The translations under genes and the position numbers were made by a program. From Ignavibacteriales bacterium (lineage in GTDB: Bacteria > Bacteroidota > Ignavibacteria > Ignavibacteriales > Melioribacteraceae), in contig JAIOYW010000001.1 of the NCBI GenBank assembly GCA_021740915.1, forward strand, positions 62,001-126,000: a stretch of DNA of 64,000 nt. Direction: 5' to 3'. This document shows, one piece after another, positions 8,836-16,308 of this stretch (position 1 is the stretch's first letter; each line of letters starts with the position of its first letter). The notes beneath the pieces were generated by a model. It was not told the DNA's origin. It searched no databases and was given only the letters and a program-made list of their open reading frames with translations.

Positions 8836-11055
8836 TTAATAAACTGATTCTGTAGCCCTGGTCTTCCTTAAAAAAGTCACACCGAAGGCAAGTAATATGA
8901 GAAATATTACCATACTGAATGCTGCTGCGAAACCATAACGATAAAAATTAAATGCCGCTTTATAAACGTATGAAACCAGTATATGAGTTTTATCAGATGG
9001 TTCTCCGGCATTACTTACCAGCCAGACTACATTGATGCTGTTAAATGTCCAGATGACACCAAGTGTTATAGCAGGCAGCATGACCGGTCTGATAAGAGGA
9101 ATAGTAATGTTTTTTAATTTATGAAACCATTTAGCGCCGTCAATATCTGCTGCTTCATATAATTCCTGCGGAATACTTTGCAAACCTCCGAGGGCAATAA
9201 TCATCATAAAAGGAAAACCAAGCCAGATGTTAGTTATAATAACTGCAACAAATGCTTCCATTGGAGATTTCAGCCATTCCACCGGTGACATAAATAAAAA
9301 GTTTGAGATTAAAAGATTAATTGCGCCGTATTCATAATTGAACATACCACGCCATGTCAGAGCCACAATGTATTGTGGAATTGCCCAGGGCAAAATCAAA
9401 AGTACGCGGAAGATTTTTGAGCCCGGAAGATTCTTATTCAATAACAACGCGAGAGAAACACCTATGACAACATGAAAAGTAACATTTATGGTTGTCCAAA
9501 CGATAGTTTTCAGAAAAATAGAATAGAATTGCGGCTCCCTGAAAACATTTACATACTGGACAAAACCAACAATACTCCAATCCTTCATATGTGAAAGATT
9601 CATGTTGGAAAAGGATATTACAATATTATATGCAAATGGATAAAATATGACTGCGACCATAACTATTAATGCAGGGAGTGCAAAGATATATGCAAGACCA
9701 TCTTTTTTAAGATTACTGAAGAAAGCTGATATGCTTCTTCGAAGCATAAATATACTTACAACCACTATTGCGATCAGTAAAATCTGAACTATCAATCCGC
9801 CGACAGGATCATCATAACTTTCACGCAAATCCTTAATGTTTTTAAGAGTGTTTTTCTGCATCTCAGCAGCAGCCTTTTCTGGGCTAATATTTCCACTCAG
9901 AGCTGCCTGATACACGGGACGCATTGCATTCCAGATTGCCCTCATTTCTGTTATTATTGGCAGTGCAGTCCCAAGATCAATCTGTTTTTTTGAATTGATC
10001 AGAATTGGATCATTGATGACGGCAGAGTCTGCAAAAACTTCCTTTCGTGTAGGTAAAGTCTTTGTTGCCAGAGCTGTTTTAATCTGATTTGCAGGTTCAA
10101 AAATTTTCTCTAAGAGTTTTTTGATCAGATATATTTTGTCTGGCGAAACATTTTTATTAATAGAGTATCCCTTAGGGGCAACCGTAGGGGAGCAGTATTT
10201 TCCTGTTGCATCAATCATCGGCAGGGGAGATATTCCATAGTCTATACCAGCAGCACCATAACCCGACCAGGACCAGTCGCCATTAATTATCATAGCCGCT
10301 TTACCCTCCTTGAAAAGGGCATCGGATACTTCGTAGTCGGCTTCATTAGGAATAATTTTATATTTATCTCTCAAATCCTGAATAAAACGAAGGGCATTAA
10401 CCATCTCCGGTGTATTTAGCGTCGGGAAATTTGCTGAATCTAATACCCATCCGCCAAAGCCTGTTAGAAAAGGAATAAAAAAATAGGGCTCTGTATAATT
10501 CCATACAAGCCCATATTGATCAATTCTACCGTCATTATTCTGATCGATCGTTAACTTTTTTCCAATATCGATCAATTCACCTGAACTTTTCGGGGGAGTC
10601 GGGACAAGTTTTTTGTTATAAACAAGAGTTAAATGATTTCCAAGCTTATCTGCGATTTGTAGCAGGTGCCCATTAACATAGATGAGTGCTTTTGAATCAA
10701 AATTACTTAAATATTGAGAATTAAACAGGTCATTCATAGGACGGAGTACATCGATTTCGGAGAAAGGTCCAATCTGATCGGCGGGACCATAAACAAGATC
10801 GGGGCCATAACCGCCAATCGATGCAACGATGAAGTCAGACCTCATTTTTTCAGTTTCCTGAAATACCTGTGTGACTGTTACTCCCGGATTCTCACTCATG
10901 AATTCATCAAGCTGTTCCTGGAGAATTGCTGTCTCCTCAGGCCGCATAGTGTGCCATATCAGTATTTCATCCTTGTTATTCTGCTCACTGCAATTAGTGC
11001 TTAATAGTGATAGAAAAAACAATAAGAATGCTATTCTAATTCTGTTAAAATTCAT
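8836..11055 (-). CDS. Fused sugar-binding protein and MalF-type ABC permease
   Basis: The 739-residue protein joins two normally separate subunits. Residues 1-21 are a signal sequence ending in LSTNC, a lipobox-like site with an unusual Asn before the Cys. Residues 25 to about 400 are a CUT1 solute-binding protein (ILIWHTMRPEE, GYGPDLVYGPAD, EGKAAMIINGDWSW, GISPLPMIDATGKYC). A helix at about 417-440 then crosses the membrane and leads into a MalF-like permease with further helices and an EAA loop near 640-665 (LYEAADIDGAKWFHKLK). The predicted topology is consistent: receptor outside, permease in the membrane. Reading frame and spacing show no frameshift, so the fusion looks genuine. It partners with the MalG-like gene directly downstream. 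Confidence 0.9.
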   Translation of the reverse strand: MNFNRIRIAFLLFFLSLLSTNCSEQNNKDEILIWHTMRPEETAILQEQLDEFMSENPGVTVTQVFQETEKMRSDFIVASIGGYGPDLVYGPADQIGPFSEIDVLRPMNDLFNSQYLSNFDSKALIYVNGHLLQIADKLGNHLTLVYNKKLVPTPPKSSGELIDIGKKLTIDQNNDGRIDQYGLVWNYTEPYFFIPFLTGFGGWVLDSANFPTLNTPEMVNALRFIQDLRDKYKIIPNEADYEVSDALFKEGKAAMIINGDWSWSGYGAAGIDYGISPLPMIDATGKYCSPTVAPKGYSINKNVSPDKIYLIKKLLEKIFEPANQIKTALATKTLPTRKEVFADSAVINDPILINSKKQIDLGTALPIITEMRAIWNAMRPVYQAALSGNISPEKAAAEMQKNTLKNIKDLRESYDDPVGGLIVQILLIAIVVVSIFMLRRSISAFFSNLKKDGLAYIFALPALIVMVAVIFYPFAYNIVISFSNMNLSHMKDWSIVGFVQYVNVFREPQFYSIFLKTIVWTTINVTFHVVIGVSLALLLNKNLPGSKIFRVLLILPWAIPQYIVALTWRGMFNYEYGAINLLISNFLFMSPVEWLKSPMEAFVAVIITNIWLGFPFMMIIALGGLQSIPQELYEAADIDGAKWFHKLKNITIPLIRPVMLPAITLGVIWTFNSINVVWLVSNAGEPSDKTHILVSYVYKAAFNFYRYGFAAAFSMVIFLILLAFGVTFLRKTRATESVY

Positions 11056-11065
11056 TGGATATTCC

Positions 11066-13114
11066 CTATCGGATTTTTACCAAAATGAATGAGTAAGGAT
11101 TCAATATTAATCCCTCCAAACAAAAATATTCTTTTTGATCTTTAACATTAAGTTCTATTAGCCCGGCATTATGAGAGAAAATAGATTCTGCTGAATGAAA
11201 TTGGATTGTTTCAGATTTCTTAAACTCAGGGTTTTCGTAAATTTCTGAAGAATTATTAATGATTATGAATAATTTTTCATTCTCGTTATAACGAAGAAAA
11301 GCAAGCAGTTCCGAATTTTTGTGTTCTAAAAAAAAGAGTGAATTCGTTTTTGAATCATTTCGTTCACTTAGCGCTGTATATTTTTTTCTGAGGGAAATTA
11401 AATTCCTTGTAAAAGTGAGAGCAGAACCCGATTTCAGGTAGTTAGCTGATACTTTATCCCATTCCATATTTTGCCTAACGTTTTCAGGCGGGAGTTTGCC
11501 TTCAAACATTAATTCATCCCCATAATAGATCATTGGTGTGCCTGGTAATGTAAATGTAATAAAATTCATTATCAGATATTTAGCTGTATCAGATCCTGCG
11601 AAAGTAAAGGCTCTGTTATTATCATGATTTGCCAGAAAACGTGTCATTTGAAATCCTGAGGGATAAATTTCTTTTTCTTCAAGAATCCGTTTTTGAATAC
11701 TATTCAAATCATTAGACTTAATGTACTTTTCTAAAGAGTAATAAAACGGATAAGCGAAAAGCATATCAAATTCTTCTTTGAAGAAAGGAATAAGGAAAAA
11801 TGAATTATCCCAGACTTCACCAAGTAAAAGAGTCGAAGGCGAAAATGATTTAATTTCTTTACGGAATCGGTTCCAGAACTGATGTGGAACCTCTTTGGCA
11901 GCATCACAGCGGAATCCGTCCACACCATCAGAGAAGTCACCATTTTGATCAGGATCGAGCCAGAATTTTGCAACTTTAATAAAATAATCCTGTACTTCGG
12001 GATTACTAAAATCAAGTTTTGGCATTTTTCTTTCAACCCCAAAATGATTCCAGTCAGAATTTTCAATGTTTAAAAACTGATACCATGGGGTGAAAGAACT
12101 GGCAGGATTTTTATATGCATTCTGAAAAAATTTATGAGTGCTATCGGTGTGATTTATAACGAAATCCATAACTACTTTAATTCCTTTTGAGCGGGCAGCT
12201 TCCAAAAATCGAAGGTATTCTTCAAAAGAGCCATAATCTTTTTCGATTGAATAATAATCGACAACATTATAACCATGGTCTGTCGTAGATTCATTCCAGG
12301 GCATTAACCATAAAGTATTAATACCTAAGGTATCTCTAAGGTATCCGAGCCTTGAAGTTAAGCCGTTAAAATCACCGATGCCATCGCCATTGCTATCCAT
12401 AAAAGTTCTTATAAAAATCTCATATATCACTGCTGAATCGTAAAATACCGGAGTTGTAATCTCTTTTATGAAGCGATCCAGAAAAAAAGTACTAGTAATT
12501 CCGTCATTATGATTACCGTCCATATCAGAAAATTTCAGTATTATCCGATGCTCGCCATCATTTAAGCTATCGGGCATCGATGCCGTTAATAAAGAATTAT
12601 ATTCATCAAAAGTAAATGCTATTTCTTTTCCATCAAGCGACATAGCAATACTGGCGGGATTGATAGGACTTTTGTCCGATGCAAGTTTTATTATGATTTT
12701 ATCCAAATCTTCAATACGTTTATTATGTGGAGGAGTTATTGAAGCGATATAAGGAGCACCATATTTCTGAGGCACAATAACTCCATTCCGCCACTCATCT
12801 TCAGTAATATCAGGTGCATTAGGATCAGTCATCCATAAAGAATCATTTAAAACAATTTTATAATGGTACTCAATACCTGATTCAAGCGGAACAGTTACAG
12901 CCCAAATCCCAGGCTCATCAGTTTTTTGCATTGTGTATTGATCTTTATTCCAATTATTAAATGTCCCTGCAACAGCTACAGAATTTATTAAAAAATCAAC
13001 CTGCGATTCAGAGAGAAAAAAACGAGTCCCATCGGGGACGGGTACAGGAGGGTATTTCTGGGCATAAATACTTTGGAAAATAAAAAGTAAAATAATTATC
13101 GGTACTTTTTTCAT
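11066..13114 (-). CDS. Secreted GH13 alpha-amylase family enzyme with N-terminal CBM48-like domain
   Basis: The product cleaves or rearranges alpha-glucans outside the cytoplasm. A signal peptide (about 19 residues, ending SIYAQ) is followed by a CBM48/AMPK-like glycogen-binding domain (VAGTFNNWNKDQYTM), an Ig-like linker and a TIM-barrel GH13 catalytic domain. All four GH13 regions are present: DFVINH, DGFRCDAAKEV with the Asp nucleophile, LLGEVW with the acid/base Glu, and FLANHDNNR with the third Asp. I chose the ATG at 13114; a GTG at 13123 would add three residues. It ends 11 bases before the fused sugar-importer gene, so product uptake is coupled to it. There is no T9SS sorting domain at the C-terminus, so it is probably periplasmic or outer-membrane associated. 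Confidence 0.92.
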   Translation of the reverse strand: MKKVPIIILLFIFQSIYAQKYPPVPVPDGTRFFLSESQVDFLINSVAVAGTFNNWNKDQYTMQKTDEPGIWAVTVPLESGIEYHYKIVLNDSLWMTDPNAPDITEDEWRNGVIVPQKYGAPYIASITPPHNKRIEDLDKIIIKLASDKSPINPASIAMSLDGKEIAFTFDEYNSLLTASMPDSLNDGEHRIILKFSDMDGNHNDGITSTFFLDRFIKEITTPVFYDSAVIYEIFIRTFMDSNGDGIGDFNGLTSRLGYLRDTLGINTLWLMPWNESTTDHGYNVVDYYSIEKDYGSFEEYLRFLEAARSKGIKVVMDFVINHTDSTHKFFQNAYKNPASSFTPWYQFLNIENSDWNHFGVERKMPKLDFSNPEVQDYFIKVAKFWLDPDQNGDFSDGVDGFRCDAAKEVPHQFWNRFRKEIKSFSPSTLLLGEVWDNSFFLIPFFKEEFDMLFAYPFYYSLEKYIKSNDLNSIQKRILEEKEIYPSGFQMTRFLANHDNNRAFTFAGSDTAKYLIMNFITFTLPGTPMIYYGDELMFEGKLPPENVRQNMEWDKVSANYLKSGSALTFTRNLISLRKKYTALSERNDSKTNSLFFLEHKNSELLAFLRYNENEKLFIIINNSSEIYENPEFKKSETIQFHSAESIFSHNAGLIELNVKDQKEYFCLEGLILNPYSFILVKIR

Positions 13115-13203
13115 GACAACCACATTAAGTTATTTTGAAAACGAAAATAATATTTTTCCTGATTATTTCTTATTTTAAGTCACAATAAAAGGCAGAGTCT
13201 GTG

Positions 13204-14040
13204 ATGATTAAATGTTTTATTTTTATGCTTATTCTATCAGTTATCATTTGTGGGCAAGGCAAAAGCCCTCAATTTCTTGCTGATGAGCAACTACAAAACG
13301 GAGAGCACCATACAAATCATTTTGAGGCATTTTCAAGTGCATTGCCTGAATATAATAAATATGTACTGAAAGCAATTGATATTGTTCAATCAACCGCTCC
13401 GGACGGCGGAGGTTATTTTACCGGAATTAAGGCGATTCCGCCTGAAGCTCCAATCGGTTATGATATTAAATTATTCGGTGCTGAATTAATCAATCTTGAA
13501 CGGACAACTAGTTACTGCAGTGGTGCAACCTATTCAGCATTTATTGAAGCACTGAATCTAATATTCCCTAATGGAAATACTCGGCTTTCCTCTGACCAGT
13601 ACGAATCATTAAGGATGCAGGAAATTGACGGAAGCCGGAGAGAGGATCATATTAAATTCTGGGGCAAATGGAATGCGGACGGTTATGGAAATGACTTTGC
13701 ATTGAGGCAGTACTCCGGTTGTGGAGAGAGAATTAGTCCCCGCGAAGCACTTCCAGGAGATTTCATGAATATTCAGTGGAAGAAAGGATTCGGCCACAGT
13801 GTTATATTTCTTGGATGGCAGGTGGCAGAAGATGGTTCACTAAATCTTGTGTATTGGTCGAGTCAGAAGGGAACAAATGGGCTAGGTGATGCAATTGTCC
13901 CAGTTTCGAGTATAAAGGAATGTGTTTTCATAAGACTCACTAATCCTGAAAATATTTTCAATTTTAATGTAAATAATGATATTGATACTGATGTAAAAGG
14001 AGACTTAGTTATTTTCGGGGATGATAAGAATGTACTATAA
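13204..14040 (+). CDS. Secreted protein, possible NlpC/P60- or CHAP-like cysteine hydrolase
   Basis: The protein has about 278 residues and an N-terminal hydrophobic signal. I do not recognise a specific family. Two segments resemble papain-fold amidases: TSYCSGATYSAF with Cys105 at the start of a helix, and a later GDFMNIQW followed by GFGHSVIFL with His198 leading a beta strand. That Cys-helix/His-strand order is the pattern of NlpC/P60 and CHAP peptidases, which cut peptidoglycan or amide bonds. The ATG at 13204 is preferred; a GTG lies three bases earlier. It faces the amylase gene across a 89-base divergent gap and overlaps the next gene. The peptidase assignment is tentative. Confidence 0.6.
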   Translation: MIKCFIFMLILSVIICGQGKSPQFLADEQLQNGEHHTNHFEAFSSALPEYNKYVLKAIDIVQSTAPDGGGYFTGIKAIPPEAPIGYDIKLFGAELINLERTTSYCSGATYSAFIEALNLIFPNGNTRLSSDQYESLRMQEIDGSRREDHIKFWGKWNADGYGNDFALRQYSGCGERISPREALPGDFMNIQWKKGFGHSVIFLGWQVAEDGSLNLVYWSSQKGTNGLGDAIVPVSSIKECVFIRLTNPENIFNFNVNNDIDTDVKGDLVIFGDDKNVL

Positions 14041-14818
14041 ATCGCTCATTTTTTTGATATTGATTCTTTCTACAGCACTTTTCCCTCAGGGTAACTACAT
14101 AGACCATTCAGAGACGACCGGAGAACTTTCTGACACTGACCTATTTAATACTGAGATGGGTAATTACGACGGATATACATTACCACTTAATAAGGATGAA
14201 TTTGTAGATGTGATTCTTTATTCAGAGAGTATGGTCCCGGATCTTCTTCTTGTTTCTCCTTCTGGAAAAACTTATCCTGTGGAGAATAAAAACGGGATTG
14301 GTTTATTATCATTCAGAAAACAGATCGATGAAGGGGGAGACTGGATAGTTTATGTTTTCAGTCATAGAGGAGGTAGAGGATCTTATTTCTTAAGTACTTC
14401 ATTTGCAGGACCAACTGCTCTAAATTTTCCAAAATCATCTTCAATTTGTGAGCAGATAGATTTTTTGGCAATGCATTCGCGTGCACGTTTTATCTTTTTG
14501 GAAACTGATAATCCCGAAAATTCGCCTTCAATCTCCAGCAGTTTAGGGCATGAGATTAATTCAGAGGAAAATTACTATAAGGCATTATTGTACAAAAGCG
14601 ACAGCCTTAATTCTGCAACTCATGCTTTTTCAGAGATAGAAAAAGTTATAAAATGTAATGGCTGGAGTAAACAAGGCAGCGTTAAAGCAGGCATTATTTT
14701 ATTCTCAAAATTATCGGATGGTTTTAAACAAAATTTTAAGTTAGAACTTAATACAAATGTCTTGAATGGCGACACTCATTATGTGGTTGAATTAATAATC
14801 AGCGGAAAATTTGAATAA
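14030..14818 (+). CDS. Secreted protein of unknown function with PPC-like beta domain
   Basis: The protein of about 262 residues has a clear signal peptide (YKSLIFLILILSTALFPQG). Residues 30-130 read like a bacterial pre-peptidase C-terminal (PPC) type beta-sandwich: DTDLFNTEMGNYDGYTLPL, VDVILYSESMVPDLLLVSPSG and GGDWIVYVFSHRGGRGSYFLS. The remainder shows no motif I know. I prefer the ATG at 14030, with GGGG about nine bases upstream; an ATG at 14021 is also possible. Either start overlaps the end of the preceding secreted hydrolase-like gene, so the two are probably co-translated and act together outside the cytoplasm. Confidence 0.65.
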   Translation: MYYKSLIFLILILSTALFPQGNYIDHSETTGELSDTDLFNTEMGNYDGYTLPLNKDEFVDVILYSESMVPDLLLVSPSGKTYPVENKNGIGLLSFRKQIDEGGDWIVYVFSHRGGRGSYFLSTSFAGPTALNFPKSSSICEQIDFLAMHSRARFIFLETDNPENSPSISSSLGHEINSEENYYKALLYKSDSLNSATHAFSEIEKVIKCNGWSKQGSVKAGIILFSKLSDGFKQNFKLELNTNVLNGDTHYVVELIISGKFE

Positions 14819-15013
14819 GGTTTATTTTCTTTGAAGAAACTCTCTCATAGTACCAAATTGTAGTTTGTTTTGGAAATATTGAACAAAAATTATGATAAAA
14901 TGTGATTCTGAAAAAGGTTTTTATATGAATTCAGTAGCAAGAATATTGAATCGCAATACTTTCCGGAGTCTTAATTATATATTTCAGATTAATTAGAAAA
15001 AATATTGAGAAAA

Positions 15014-15472
15014 ATGAAAAACATTCTATTTGTCTGCTGGGGTAACATTTGCAGATCACCTGCTGCTGAAGGAATTTTTAAATATATTTCTGAGTACCAT
15101 AAAAGGAGTGACCTCCACATTGATTCAGCAGGAATAATTGACCACCACGCCGGAGAAAAGCCTGATTCACGTATGGTTGCCCACTCCAAAAAACGCGGCT
15201 ATGATCTCAACTCGTATTCAAGACCGATTTTAAAGCAGGACTTCTTAACATTCGATCTAATCCTTGCAATGGATGATCTGGTTTTTCAAAGTCTTATTGA
15301 GATTGACTCTGTGAATTCGGATAAAGTAAAAAAGATGGCTGATTATCTGACAAAAAGCAGCTATAAAGAAATTCCGGATCCATATTATAGCGGTGCCTCC
15401 GGTTTTGAGTTAGTATTGGATTTGCTTGAAGATTCCTGTTCTAATTTGTACAAGCAGATAGATGAACACTGA
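15014..15472 (+). CDS. Low-molecular-weight protein-tyrosine-phosphatase family phosphatase
   Basis: The 152-residue protein contains the LMW-PTP P-loop near its N-terminus, CWGNICRSP, a C(X)5R motif with nucleophile Cys8 and Arg14, and the general-acid loop DPYY near residue 124. The ATG at 15014 is used; a TTG at 15005 is the alternative. It overlaps the fructosamine-kinase gene by 11 bases. Published work on bacterial fructosamine-3-kinase homologues found LMW-PTP relatives in the same operons that act on sugar phosphates formed during deglycation (ribulosamine 5-phosphate, erythrulosamine 4-phosphate). That makes a sugar-phosphatase role at least as likely as tyrosine dephosphorylation here. 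Confidence 0.9.
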   Translation: MKNILFVCWGNICRSPAAEGIFKYISEYHKRSDLHIDSAGIIDHHAGEKPDSRMVAHSKKRGYDLNSYSRPILKQDFLTFDLILAMDDLVFQSLIEIDSVNSDKVKKMADYLTKSSYKEIPDPYYSGASGFELVLDLLEDSCSNLYKQIDEH

Positions 15473-16307
15473 TCATTTATCCAGACTTCTTGGTGAGAGG
15501 ATTATTAGAATTGAGCAAATTAGCGGAGGATGCATAGGGCATTCTGTTCTTGCCGAATCTCAAAATCGCAAAAAATATTTTGTAAAGAGATATAATGACA
15601 ATAAACCAGGTAGAACATTAAGTGAAGCTGAGGGATTAAAAGAACTAGCAAATACGAAAGTAATCAGAGTACCCGAGGTTTTTCTTGTACAGGAAGATTA
15701 TATCGTTCTTGAATTCATTGAAAGTGGACAAAAAGTATCAGGTTTTATGCAGAATTTCGGCAGAGCTTTAGGAGAACTGCATAAACACGTTCATAAATAT
15801 TTTGGCTTCAGGGTGGATAATTTTATCGGCGAAACATTTCAGTCAAATTCACAAAGCGAGGACTGGCTGAATTTTTATCGTGAAGAAAGGCTTATGTATC
15901 AATTCCGATTATTGGAACAAAAAGGATATGCCGATACTGTTATAAGGCGGTCTTTCTCAAAATTACTTGATAAACTCGATTCAATCATCATTTCGGAAGA
16001 TACAACACCTTCCTTAATTCACGGTGACCTATGGTCGGGCAATTATATGATCGACAATTATTCGAATCCGGTGCTCATTGATTCTGCGGCTTATTATGGT
16101 GATAGAGAAGCAGATATTGCTATGACCAGACTTTTTGGCGGATTTGATGACGATTTTTATTCTGCCTATAACGAAAATTACGCAATGGCACCCGGATACG
16201 ATTACCGTGAAAAAATATACAAACTGTATCACTTATTGAATCATTTGAATATTTTTGGCTATGGTTATTATAGTCAGGTACTTTCCACGATGGAGTTTTA
16301 TTTGTAA
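15462..16307 (+). CDS. Fructosamine/ribulosamine 3-kinase family protein
   Basis: The 281-residue protein has an aminoglycoside-kinase-like fold. FVKRYN near residue 45 holds the ATP-binding Lys, HGDLWSGNYM near residue 187 is the catalytic loop (HGDLWxGN is typical of the FN3K family), and LIDSAAYYGDREADIAM gives the metal-binding Asp plus the FN3K-like YYGDREAD segment. FN3K-family enzymes phosphorylate ketoamines on glycated proteins, which destabilises the adduct and repairs the protein. It overlaps the LMW phosphatase gene upstream by 11 bases and is followed one base later by the patatin gene. Bacterial members mostly prefer ribulosamines or erythrulosamines in published assays; this protein's preference is unknown. 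Confidence 0.92.
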   Translation: MNTDHLSRLLGERIIRIEQISGGCIGHSVLAESQNRKKYFVKRYNDNKPGRTLSEAEGLKELANTKVIRVPEVFLVQEDYIVLEFIESGQKVSGFMQNFGRALGELHKHVHKYFGFRVDNFIGETFQSNSQSEDWLNFYREERLMYQFRLLEQKGYADTVIRRSFSKLLDKLDSIIISEDTTPSLIHGDLWSGNYMIDNYSNPVLIDSAAYYGDREADIAMTRLFGGFDDDFYSAYNENYAMAPGYDYREKIYKLYHLLNHLNIFGYGYYSQVLSTMEFYL

Positions 16308-16308
16308 A

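Noticed and set aside
11066-13114. T9SS sorting domain on the GH13 enzyme
   Set aside because: The C-terminus lacks the PNPFN start and the final beta-strand pattern; it ends as a normal amylase C-domain.
14819-15013. 195-base gap checked for a tRNA or small RNA
   Set aside because: No cloverleaf, no T-loop-like sequence and no strong hairpin; it is AT-rich spacer with only the promoter region for the phosphatase gene.
16255-16308. An upstream start for the patatin gene that overlaps the fructosamine kinase gene
   Set aside because: It puts 18 non-conserved residues in front of a good signal peptide, whereas the ATG at 16309 follows the previous stop directly.
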